From positions 1-47,596 of the forward strand of contig JACIWI010000112.1 of assembly GCA_014361055.1 (NCBI GenBank): a stretch of DNA of 47,596 bases, written 5' to 3'. The position numbers were made by a program, and so were the translations under genes. The stretch comes from Candidatus Bipolaricaulota bacterium. Lineage in GTDB: Bacteria > Bipolaricaulota > Bipolaricaulia > Bipolaricaulales > Bipolaricaulaceae. A model generated the notes under the pieces. That model was not told the origin of the DNA, made no database searches, and saw only the letters and a program-made list of their open reading frames with translations. Below, in pieces: positions 33,237 through 40,323 of the stretch; the stretch's first letter is position 1; each line of letters starts with the position of its first letter.

Positions 33237-34340
33237 GTGAACGAGATCACGCTATCGGCGATCAAGGCCGATGTGGGAAGCGTCGGCGGGCATCTGGCCC
33301 CGTCCCGGGAGATGGTGGCCCGGGTCAAGGAGTTCCTGTCGCGCGAGGGAGGCGGTATCCTGGTCGATCACCACGTGACCCACCTCGGGGACGACATCTG
33401 CCTCCTCCTTTCCCATCGCGAGGGGGTGGGGAGCCACGAGGTGCACAAGCTCGCGTGGGAGGCGTTCAAGATGGGGGCGCGGATCGCTCGGGAGGAGGGG
33501 CTATACGGCGCCGGCCAGGATCTCCTCCGGGACGCGTTCTCCGGCAACGTGCGCGGGCTGGGGCCGGGGGTGGCCGAGCTTTCGTTCCGCGAACGCCCTG
33601 GCGAGGCGTTCCTCCTGCTCCTCGCTGACAAGACCTCCCCGGGGGCGCTGAACCTCCCCCTGTACCTGGCGTTCGCCGACCCGATGCACTGTTCCGGCCT
33701 GATCCTGTCTCCGTCCTTGGGGCAGGGGTTCCGGTTCACGGTGATGGACGTGGCCCATACCAAGGCCGACCGGGTGATCGAACTCGATGCTCCGCAAGAC
33801 CTGTACGATCTGGCCGCCCTCCTTCGTGATAACGACCGGTTCGTGGTCGAGAAGGTCCACGCCCGAGCAACCGGGGACCAGGCGGTGGCCTGTTCTACCA
33901 CGCGCCTCACCGCCATCGCCGGCCGCTACGTGGGCAAGGACGACCCGGTAGCCATCGTGCGGGTACAGAAGGACTTCCCCGCCACCGGCGAAGTGCTGGC
34001 TCCCTTTGCCCTCGCCCATTACGTGCCCGGGTTCATGCGCGGGAGCCACATCGGGCCCTTGATGCCGGTGCGCGCAGGCACCCCGGTGTCCTACTTCGAC
34101 GGCCCACCTCAGGTCATGGCCCTCGCCTTCTCCTGTCACGGGGGGCGCCTCTCCGATCCGGTGGACGCGTTCGACCATCCGTTTTGGGACCGGATCAGGG
34201 ACCGAGCGGCGGACAAGTCCCTGGAGATCCGACGTCAAGGGTTCTTCGGCCCGGCCATGCTCGGAATGGCCGAACTCGAGTACACCGGGATCGCGGACCG
34301 GCTGAAGGCGCTCGAGGCGCGGTTTACCGTACGTGAGTGA
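33237..34340 (+). CDS. fbp: Fructose-1,6-bisphosphate aldolase/phosphatase
   Basis: This 367-residue bifunctional enzyme joins triose phosphates and dephosphorylates FBP, driving gluconeogenesis one way. It was characterised in archaea and deep-branching bacteria. The N-terminus has the metal and catalytic residues in SAIKADVGSVGGH. ILVDHHVTHLGDDI and ADKTSPGALNLPLYLAFADPM supply more metal ligands. The aldolase residues are Y231 and K234 in RYVGKDDP (Tyr/Schiff-base Lys spaced as in the archaeal enzyme). The GTG at 33237 is placed by AGGAGG at 33226-33231. It suggests thermophily and a life that needs gluconeogenesis. It starts 9 bases after the FAD subunit. Confidence 0.93.
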   Translation: MNEITLSAIKADVGSVGGHLAPSREMVARVKEFLSREGGGILVDHHVTHLGDDICLLLSHREGVGSHEVHKLAWEAFKMGARIAREEGLYGAGQDLLRDAFSGNVRGLGPGVAELSFRERPGEAFLLLLADKTSPGALNLPLYLAFADPMHCSGLILSPSLGQGFRFTVMDVAHTKADRVIELDAPQDLYDLAALLRDNDRFVVEKVHARATGDQAVACSTTRLTAIAGRYVGKDDPVAIVRVQKDFPATGEVLAPFALAHYVPGFMRGSHIGPLMPVRAGTPVSYFDGPPQVMALAFSCHGGRLSDPVDAFDHPFWDRIRDRAADKSLEIRRQGFFGPAMLGMAELEYTGIADRLKALEARFTVRE

Positions 34341-34454
34341 GCCGCCCGGCCTGCGACTGGCATGGGTCAGGGGATCGGGGTATCCTGAGGTATCTTCCCC
34401 CAAGATGTTGTCCTGGTGAGGGCGTTTTTGGGGGCCAGCCGTTCGAGGCAGAGA

Positions 34455-35012
34455 ATGCTGAACACGATCGAGCGGATGATCATTTCGGTCGACGAGATCG
34501 GCCAGCGGGTGCGGGAGCTCGGGGCCCAGATCTCCGCGGACTACCGCGCCGGGGCCGGGCGCGATCCCCACCGGCGGCCGCTCTTGGTGGTGGGCCTCCT
34601 CAAGGGGGCGATGCCGTTCATGGCCGACCTCATCCGGGCCATGGACATCCCCCTCGAGTACGATTTCATGGCCGTGTCCAGTTACCGCAACGGCACCAGC
34701 CCCGGGGAGGTACGGATCCTCAAAGACCTCGACTGCGCCATTGGCCGCCGCGATCTCCTCATCGTCGAGGACATCGTGGACACCGGCCGGACCCTCCACC
34801 GCATCCTGAAGGGCCTCTCCGCCCGGGAGCCGGCCACGCTCCGGGTGTGCACGCTCCTGGACAAGCCGCATCGGCGGGAGGTGGAGGTGCCGGTGGACTA
34901 CGTGGGGTTCGTGCTGCCGGAGAACCTGTTCGTGGTGGGGTATGGGCTCGACTACGCCGAGCTCTACCGGAACCTGCCGTTCATCGGCGTGCTCAAAAGG
35001 CGTGAGGCGTGA
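34455..35012 (+). CDS. hpt: Hypoxanthine phosphoribosyltransferase
   Basis: This 185-residue salvage enzyme joins PRPP to hypoxanthine or guanine. The PRPP motif is LLIVEDIVDTGRTL (about residues 99-112). LLVVGLLKGAMPFMADL is the flexible-loop region near residue 39, and VDYVGFVLPENLFVVGYGLDYAE is the base-contact hood near the C-terminus. ATG 34455 gives the usual N-terminus; a GTG at 34416 would add 13 residues. Salvage of hypoxanthine fits the nucleoside uptake and purine breakdown genes upstream. Confidence 0.92.
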   Translation: MLNTIERMIISVDEIGQRVRELGAQISADYRAGAGRDPHRRPLLVVGLLKGAMPFMADLIRAMDIPLEYDFMAVSSYRNGTSPGEVRILKDLDCAIGRRDLLIVEDIVDTGRTLHRILKGLSAREPATLRVCTLLDKPHRREVEVPVDYVGFVLPENLFVVGYGLDYAELYRNLPFIGVLKRREA

Positions 35013-35064
35013 GGCGTGAGGAGTAACGGCTCACGGATTACGGATCACGGATAGGGGATAGGGG
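35003..35064. repeat. Simple tandem repeats between hpt and tsaD
   Basis: GCGTGAG occurs three times in 7-base steps (35002-35022), followed by GGATTACGGATCACGGATA and two GGATAGG units that end at the tsaD ribosome site. The middle section is the reverse complement of the array at 8876-8915. Confidence 0.6.
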
Positions 35065-36066
35065 ATGATCGTCCTCGGCATCGAGACCTCCTGCGACGAG
35101 ACGGCGGTGGCGGTGGTGCGCGACGGGGGAGAGGTGCTGGTGAACCTCGTCTACTCCCAGGCCGACCTTCACGCCCGCTACGGGGGTGTGGTGCCGGAGG
35201 CCGCGTCCCGCGATCACCTGCGCAAGCTCCCCTGCCTTGCCCAGGAAGCGCTCGCCGCGGCCGGGCTGGGCTGGGACGGGATCGACCTCGTGGGGGTGAC
35301 CTACGGGCCCGGGCTCATCGGCCCCCTATTGGTGGGGGTGACCTACGCCGCCGGCGTGGTCCTCGCCCGGGGGGTGCCGTTGGTGGGGGTGAACCACCTC
35401 GCCGCGCACCTGTTCGCTCATCGGTTGGGCTGGCCCGAGGTGCCCCCGCCGTTCCTGGGGGTGATCGCCTCCGGCGGCCATACCCTGCTCGTGGCCGTGC
35501 CCCGGTGGGGGGAGTACCGGGTGGTGGGGGGAACCCGGGACGACGCGGCCGGGGAGGCGCTGGACAAGTTCGGGAGGCTCCTTGGTCTGGGTTACCCCGC
35601 CGGGCCGAGGATCGATGCCCTGGCGGAAGAGGGGGATCCGGGAGCGGTGCCGTTCCCCCGCCCGATGCTGGAGTCGGGATTGGACATGAGCTTCGCCGGG
35701 CTTAAGACGGCGGCGGTGTACTGGCTGCGGGACCATCCGCACACCCCGGCTCCCGACCTCTGTGCCGCTTACCTGGAGGCCGTTGTCGATCTGCTTACGG
35801 AGAAGGCGATCCGGGCGGCGCGCCGGTTTTCCCTGCCGCGCATTGTGGTGGTGGGCGGGGTGGCCGCCAACCGGCGCCTGCGCCAGGTCCTTCCGGGCCG
35901 GGTGAGGGAACGGGGGTTCGAGGTCCACTTCCCGCCACCGGAGCTGTGCACGGACAACGCCGTCATCGTCGCCGCGTGCGCCCACCACCGGTTCGTCGAG
36001 CTCGGCCACGCCGATCCGCTGTCGCTTTCCCCGGATCCCAACCTGTCCCTCGACGGCTGGGCATAA
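35065..36066 (+). CDS. tsaD: tRNA N6-adenosine threonylcarbamoyltransferase
   Basis: This 333-residue ASKHA-fold enzyme transfers the threonylcarbamoyl group to A37 of ANN-decoding tRNAs. The N-terminus is IVLGIETSCDETAVAVV (nucleotide site). The metal histidines are H111 and H115 in VNHLAAHLFAHR. ASGGHTLL and GVAANRRLRQVL, with the final TDNAVIVAACAHHRF, complete the family pattern. Length is normal. The ATG is preceded by GGATAGGGGATAGGGG, so the ribosome site itself is part of a repeat. Convergent with the DUF5317 gene. Confidence 0.95.
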   Translation: MIVLGIETSCDETAVAVVRDGGEVLVNLVYSQADLHARYGGVVPEAASRDHLRKLPCLAQEALAAAGLGWDGIDLVGVTYGPGLIGPLLVGVTYAAGVVLARGVPLVGVNHLAAHLFAHRLGWPEVPPPFLGVIASGGHTLLVAVPRWGEYRVVGGTRDDAAGEALDKFGRLLGLGYPAGPRIDALAEEGDPGAVPFPRPMLESGLDMSFAGLKTAAVYWLRDHPHTPAPDLCAAYLEAVVDLLTEKAIRAARRFSLPRIVVVGGVAANRRLRQVLPGRVRERGFEVHFPPPELCTDNAVIVAACAHHRFVELGHADPLSLSPDPNLSLDGWA

Positions 36067-36086
36067 CACCGCTCGTCACACATAAG

Positions 36087-36134
36087 ATGCGACTGCCGTC
36101 GCATCCACTCCTGGTGTCGGGGTTCATCCCCGAC
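36087..36134. repeat. Two hairpin repeats between tsaD and DUF5317 gene
   Basis: ATGCGACTGCCGTCGCAT (36087-36104) and GTCGGGGTTCATCCCCGAC (36116-36134) are perfect hairpins of the same family as the 26271 and 32210 clusters. Lying between convergent genes, they may end both transcripts. Confidence 0.75.
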
Positions 36135-36135
36135 G

Positions 36136-36753
36136 TTAGGGCGGGCCTTGGGCCTGACGGTGGTCTGGGTTCGTGTTCGGTGGCGGCGGGGACCCGTGTC
36201 CGGCGCGAGGGCGAACCATCCGCCGGGCGAGGAGGAGCACAAACCCCACCGCGAGCACCACGTCGCCGATGCTGAACGCGGAGCTCAACGGCACGGCGGC
36301 GGGGAGATAGAGGAAGTCCCCAAGAAAGTTGAGCCTCGTTTTCGGCCCCATGAGCACTATATTTCCCTGACGGGTCCCCTGTTCCAGGGCCGCGGCCACC
36401 CCCGCCAGCCCGGCCTGGCGGAGGGCCTCGGCCGAGGCCGGCATGTACCCCCCGTTGGCGGCGATGGCGATCAGGTTGAGCAGGAGTCCGGCCCCCATGA
36501 CGAGGATCTCCGGGTACCGCCGGTTCAGGCCGGTGAATACCAGCAGGAACAGGTAAGAGGTCAGATGGAGCCAGGTCGTGCCCACCGTCACCAGTGGTCC
36601 GGCGCTGCCCAACGGGAAGATGAGGACTTGGATCACCAGTGCCATCACGATCAGCCACAGGCCCCGCAGCCGGAGCTGGGCAAGGTGGGCCAAGCTCCCT
36701 CGGCGCAGAAAGCCGACCAAGACCCCGATGACGACCGCCCAGAGGAGGACCAT
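36136..36753 (-). CDS. DUF5317 family membrane protein
   Basis: This 205-residue protein has about five hydrophobic segments, starting with MVLLWAVVIGVLVGFL. It shows the conserved core of the DUF5317 family: LIAIAANGGYMPAS (about residues 90-103) and TRLNFLGDFLYLP...FSIGDVVLAVGFVLLL (about 137-175). The start codon follows the HD-GYP stop directly (TAGATG), so translation is coupled. The last ~20 residues (GSPPPPNTNPDHRQAQGPP) are proline-rich and run into repeat DNA; the native C-terminus probably lay earlier. Family function is unknown. Its genes often accompany HD-type phosphohydrolases, as here. Confidence 0.78.
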   Translation of the reverse strand: MVLLWAVVIGVLVGFLRRGSLAHLAQLRLRGLWLIVMALVIQVLIFPLGSAGPLVTVGTTWLHLTSYLFLLVFTGLNRRYPEILVMGAGLLLNLIAIAANGGYMPASAEALRQAGLAGVAAALEQGTRQGNIVLMGPKTRLNFLGDFLYLPAAVPLSSAFSIGDVVLAVGFVLLLARRMVRPRAGHGSPPPPNTNPDHRQAQGPP

Positions 36754-38004
36754 CTACGGAACGAGGTTGAGGAACTCATCCACCAACTGGGGATCGAGCT
36801 CCTTCCCTTTCATCTCCTGGAGGATCCGGCGGGCTTCCTGTTTGGAGTAGGCCTTCCGGTAGGGGCGGTTGGAGGTGAGGGCGCTCCACACATCGGCCAC
36901 GGCGAGGATCCGCGCCCCGAGCGGGATCTTGTTGCCGGCCAGGCCATCCGGGTACCCAGTTCCGTCCCAGTGTTCGTGCTCGTGCTTGACGATGTCCAGG
37001 ACCCCCTCGTAGATCTCCAACCCCCGAAGGAGCTCGGCGCTGGTCACCGGATGCCGCGTCATGATCGCCCATTCCTCGGGGGAGAGCTTGGCCGGTTTGA
37101 GAAGGATGCGGTCAGGGACAGCGATCTTGCCCAGGTCATGGACCCGCGCCGCGGCGGCGATCTGTTCCACTTCCTCCTCCGGGAGGCGCAGGGCCCGGGC
37201 GAGTTGCTCGGCGAGCTTGGCCACCTTGGTGGAGTGCTCTCCGGTGTAGGGGTCGCGCTCCCCGACGACACGGGCGATGCGCTCAAACGCCTGTTGGGCC
37301 TGTTGGCGCAACCGGGTATAGCCACGGATGGACGCCTGCACCACCGTGAGCGGGCTGAGCATGAGCAGGATGTACCATGGAGAAAGGGTGTACAGAACCG
37401 CAATAAGGATTCCGAGGGTTCCGATGGATAATAATTGAGTGAGCAAATGACGCAAGTAGAACTTGAGCTGATAGACAAAAGAGATCTTTTCAGTAAGGTA
37501 GACAATGAGGGCCACCGCCGACTTATTTACAATTGTGTACGTAATGAAAGCGAAGGATAGAGGGACAAAGTGCCAAATCGTTGTGTATGGTGGGGGAGTT
37601 CCGCCGATGGCTTTAAACACAAGGGCCGTCGTGGTAACCGAGACCACGAGCTGGCCCACGTTGAACCCGATATAGGCTGTGAAGAGGAACTTGTTCTTGC
37701 TCAGGACTTTCCAGCGAAGGAGGAGCTCGGCCGGCAAGGTGGCGAGAAGCACGGTGAGGATCCCAAGCGGGGCGCCTCCGATGTAGACCGCGGCGATGCA
37801 TACCGCCATTGCCGCGGAGGTGCTCCTCTTGGCGATGACCTCCACCTCGAAGATCTCGCACAGAAAATCGATGCCGGCAAGGAGAAGCCAGGCGAGGATG
37901 AACTGAGAGCTGAACTCGGCCTGGGGTACGAACAGGACGATACAAGCGAGTGCAGCCACCGCCACCGCGGCGATGTAAACCCGAGCCCTCGTAGGTAAGC
38001 GCAT
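36754..38004 (-). CDS. Membrane HD-GYP domain phosphodiesterase
   Basis: This 416-residue protein has an N-terminal sensor of about six to seven membrane segments (residues ~8-220) and a C-terminal HD-GYP domain that should degrade cyclic di-GMP. The catalytic residues are present: ARVHDLGKIAVPDRI for the HD pair, HEHWDGTGYPDGL for the GYP motif, and ADVWSALTSNRPYRKA. GERDPYTGEHSTKVAKLAEQLA opens the domain. No cytoplasmic PAS or GAF domain is seen, so signals probably enter from the membrane. There is no ribosome site; TAAGCT lies 8 bases before the ATG, just downstream of the terminator of the small membrane gene. The segment near 37380-37620 is AT-richer than its surroundings. Confidence 0.88.
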   Translation of the reverse strand: MRLPTRARVYIAAVAVAALACIVLFVPQAEFSSQFILAWLLLAGIDFLCEIFEVEVIAKRSTSAAMAVCIAAVYIGGAPLGILTVLLATLPAELLLRWKVLSKNKFLFTAYIGFNVGQLVVSVTTTALVFKAIGGTPPPYTTIWHFVPLSFAFITYTIVNKSAVALIVYLTEKISFVYQLKFYLRHLLTQLLSIGTLGILIAVLYTLSPWYILLMLSPLTVVQASIRGYTRLRQQAQQAFERIARVVGERDPYTGEHSTKVAKLAEQLARALRLPEEEVEQIAAAARVHDLGKIAVPDRILLKPAKLSPEEWAIMTRHPVTSAELLRGLEIYEGVLDIVKHEHEHWDGTGYPDGLAGNKIPLGARILAVADVWSALTSNRPYRKAYSKQEARRILQEMKGKELDPQLVDEFLNLVP

Positions 38005-38021
38005 TGTCAGTAAGCTTAGCG

Positions 38022-38047
38022 AAAGCTAAAGGGGGGCACCGCCCCCC
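38022..38047 (-). terminator. Intrinsic terminator of the 47-residue gene
   Basis: Minus strand: GGGGGGC, loop GGT, GCCCCCC, then TTTAGCTTT. A second, weaker hairpin (ATCACC/GGTGAT) lies just before it. Its T-tract overlaps the promoter region of the HD-GYP gene. Confidence 0.75.
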
Positions 38048-38083
38048 TTGATCACCTTTGCCGGTGATAAACGACCTAGAGCT

Positions 38084-38227
38084 TCAGGGCTTCCACTTGT
38101 CGTTGGCCCCGCTGAGGAGCATGAACGCCGCCAGGGCCAGCAGCACATAGAGGCCGCGCACGCCCAGCGCCTTGACGATGAACCGCTCCACCCGATCCGC
38201 AACCTTGCTCGAAGTCCCCCACTTCAT
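38084..38227 (-). CDS. 47-residue single-span membrane protein
   Basis: This short ORF reads MKWGTSSKVADRVERFIVKA, then LGVRGLYVLLALAAFMLLSG and a charged tail NDKWKP. An amphipathic charged N-terminal helix precedes one membrane span (about residues 23-40). It has a textbook AAAGGAGGGCAACG ribosome site, an almost perfect sigma-70 promoter about 130 bases upstream and an intrinsic terminator downstream, so it is very likely a real, strongly expressed small gene. No family is recognised. It lies upstream of the HD-GYP gene on the same strand. Confidence 0.75.
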   Translation of the reverse strand: MKWGTSSKVADRVERFIVKALGVRGLYVLLALAAFMLLSGANDKWKP

Positions 38228-38357
38228 CGTTGCCCTCCTTTTACACGAATTTACCTTCTTTGTTCATCTTTTCCTAGCCATTTGTCCCGTTAACCGAGGA
38301 AATCCATCTTAAACCAACCATCACCCCCAGTTTGTGATCTATATTGCTTTCAACCGC

Positions 38358-38387
38358 ATCATACAGGAATCCTCCTAGGTATGTCAA
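38358..38387 (-). promoter_or_regulatory. Strong sigma-70 promoter with ~120-base leader
   Basis: Minus strand: TTGACA (38387-38382), an 18-base spacer, TATGAT (38363-38358). Transcription should start near 38351, giving an AT-rich leader of about 120 bases before the small membrane gene. The leader could fold or bind a regulator, but no riboswitch class was recognised. Confidence 0.8.
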
Positions 38388-38461
38388 GTAACAAGGGGGA
38401 CGGCCGTCTTGCTCCTGTTCCCGTGCCTGTCCCACGCTTCCCTCAATGGCCGAGGAGCGCG

Positions 38462-40213
38462 TCACGCGCCCGCGATCAACGGACCCACGACGAGCACCGT
38501 GAGCGCGATGTCCACCCCCACGAACAGGGCCCACGCCGGGAGCAACCCTGGCTCCTGGGACCGCCGCCAGTACAGGGCCAACACCCCACCGTCCACCAGC
38601 AGAAGCCCGAACGGCAGCGACAAGGCCAGGGACCGGGCGAGCCCGGACGAGAACCAGGCAGCAAAAGGCATCGTGGGCACCAACCCCGCGGTGAACAGGA
38701 TCTTGAGCAGCACATACGGCGAAAGCCCCAGCACCAAGAGGATGCGGGCGGTCCAGGTGTGCAGGTCTCCCTCTCCCCCGAACACGTAGTGCCCCACCAC
38801 CAGGAGCAATCCGGGGACGGCGGCCATCAGGAACAACGGGATCATGGTCAGGCCGCTCACGAACCCGGATAGCACCGTGAGGAACATGTGCAGCACGTCG
38901 GCCATCTCCACCCGGTTCAGCACGGCCCGTTCGGCAGGGGCCGTGGTCGCATAGTAGATGCGGTAAGCGCCATAGCCGTGCATGTCCGACCACACCGCGT
39001 GCCAGCCGTCGGGGGATGGACGCAGTTGGGGCGAGATGGACCACCCGGTGGTGTTGGCGAGGGGACACCAACCCACGATCGCCCCGTCTTTCAACGCCAC
39101 CACCGCAGGTTGAACCTCGGCCCTCCGGCCATCGCTGACCTTGACCCCTACCGCTACCAGGGCGTGGTCCCGCTGTCCAGGAAACGCCACCGGGGTATGG
39201 GTATCGGTGCCGAGGCGTGCTCCCTGCGGCGGCAACGGGGCAAGGGGGAGGCCTTCCCGAGGGCAGGTGTACTCTTCGGGGAATTCCCCGGGAAGGCTCA
39301 ACAGGAACGGTTCAGCCTGGTCCGGGTCAGCCAAGGGAGCGGCCACCACGTGCGTCTCGGCCGTCCCCTGCTTGAGCCCGCTGCGGTACTCCACCGAGAC
39401 CAGGGCGTAGAGCCATCGCGTGTCCAACGCCACCGTCGGGGTGGAGAACACCGCCCCCAGGCTCACGTTGACCCCCCACAGGAGACAGGGTGGCGTCGCC
39501 AGGGCGGCGTCGGCGGATAGCTTGGCGTACATGAGCTCCCGTCGCTCGTAGCCGGGTATATCCAGCCAGATTACGTGTGTCCAGCCGTCTCCGTCGACGG
39601 CCAGTGCCGGCGCTCCGCCTCGCTCTGCGAGGTGCAGCGGGGGGCCTAGAGGGATGCCCTCCTCGCCCAACGCCTGGGCCCAGACCCCTGCGTCCCCAGC
39701 GTTCCACACGACCACGAAGCCGGTGGGGATGGTCCCCACGTCGTACGCGTCCACACTTTGCTCGGCGGGGGAAACGAGGAGGGCACCCCCGGTTGGGGCG
39801 CCGTGGGCGTCGAGGGGTTGCACGAAGATCCGGTACCGACCAGGAGCGGTGCGGGCCAGGAAGAACAGAGAGAAGCCGTCTGGGGCAGCGAACAGCTGCG
39901 GGGCATGGGGGTAATCGAGGGCCAGTGGGATCGAAGTCGGTGGGGTGGCATGCCCCATCGGGTCGAACCGGCTCAAGAACAAGGTGGTATTGCCGCCAGC
40001 CTGACCGGTCCACACCAGCCACCGGCCGGTGGGGGCGACGGCTAGGGATGGGGCCTCCCCGATCTCGGTCTCCGCCACCGGGAGTCCCCGGCTCCACCCG
40101 GAGCGGATGGGGTCGCTCTTTCGCTGGGCACACCCGCTCAAGGCCGCGAGAGCACAAGCAAGAAAGAGGAAAACCATCCCCTGAGCCCATCGCCTGCTGA
40201 AGCACCTGTTCAT
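38462..40213 (-). CDS. Lipoprotein with propeller-like domain and polytopic membrane tail
   Basis: This 583-residue protein begins with a lipoprotein signal peptide (MNRCFSRRWAQGMVFLF...ALSGC, acylated Cys near residue 28). Residues ~45-440 have repeated segments with Trp, Gly and Asp in a beta-propeller-like rhythm (GRWLVWTG, GFVVVWNAG, GWTHVIWLDI, GWHAVWSDM). The last ~150 residues form at least four hydrophobic segments beginning MADVLHMFLTVLSGFVSG. A lipid anchor at one end and a polytopic domain at the other is unusual. ATG 40213 follows TATGAT by 7 bases without a ribosome site. It lies just past the opp terminator. No family is recognised. Confidence 0.75.
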   Translation of the reverse strand: MNRCFSRRWAQGMVFLFLACALAALSGCAQRKSDPIRSGWSRGLPVAETEIGEAPSLAVAPTGRWLVWTGQAGGNTTLFLSRFDPMGHATPPTSIPLALDYPHAPQLFAAPDGFSLFFLARTAPGRYRIFVQPLDAHGAPTGGALLVSPAEQSVDAYDVGTIPTGFVVVWNAGDAGVWAQALGEEGIPLGPPLHLAERGGAPALAVDGDGWTHVIWLDIPGYERRELMYAKLSADAALATPPCLLWGVNVSLGAVFSTPTVALDTRWLYALVSVEYRSGLKQGTAETHVVAAPLADPDQAEPFLLSLPGEFPEEYTCPREGLPLAPLPPQGARLGTDTHTPVAFPGQRDHALVAVGVKVSDGRRAEVQPAVVALKDGAIVGWCPLANTTGWSISPQLRPSPDGWHAVWSDMHGYGAYRIYYATTAPAERAVLNRVEMADVLHMFLTVLSGFVSGLTMIPLFLMAAVPGLLLVVGHYVFGGEGDLHTWTARILLVLGLSPYVLLKILFTAGLVPTMPFAAWFSSGLARSLALSLPFGLLLVDGGVLALYWRRSQEPGLLPAWALFVGVDIALTVLVVGPLIAGA

Positions 40214-40220
40214 GCTTTCC

Positions 40221-40226
40221 ATCATA
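40221..40226 (-). promoter_or_regulatory. -10 element, leaderless start of lipoprotein gene
   Basis: Minus strand TATGAT ends 7 bases before the ATG at 40213. The -35 region is weak. No Shine-Dalgarno sequence is present. Confidence 0.5.
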
Positions 40227-40266
40227 CCAAGGGAGGGGAGATCTGCCATGTGGACTGGCACCGAGC

Positions 40267-40297
40267 AAAAAGGCCTCCCCGGTTTCCCGGGGAGGCC
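40267..40297 (-). terminator. Intrinsic terminator of the oligopeptide transporter operon
   Basis: Minus strand: an 11-base-pair perfect stem GGCCTCCCCGG/CCGGGGAGGCC with a 4-base loop, followed by TTTTTGCT. It stands 26 bases after the binding-protein stop codon. Confidence 0.9.
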
Positions 40298-40323
40298 CTG
40301 TTGTTCCCTGAGCAACCGTTAGG

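Noticed and set aside
38228-38351. Cyclic-di-GMP (GEMM) riboswitch in the leader of the small membrane gene
   Set aside because: GGGACAAATGGCTA only loosely resembles the GGGACGCAAAG core and the paired helices could not be drawn; not called without a covariance search.
38274-39071. 265-codon minus-strand frame overlapping the lipoprotein gene and the promoter of the small membrane gene
   Set aside because: The first two thirds are an out-of-frame shadow of the lipoprotein gene, and the remainder crosses a strong promoter.
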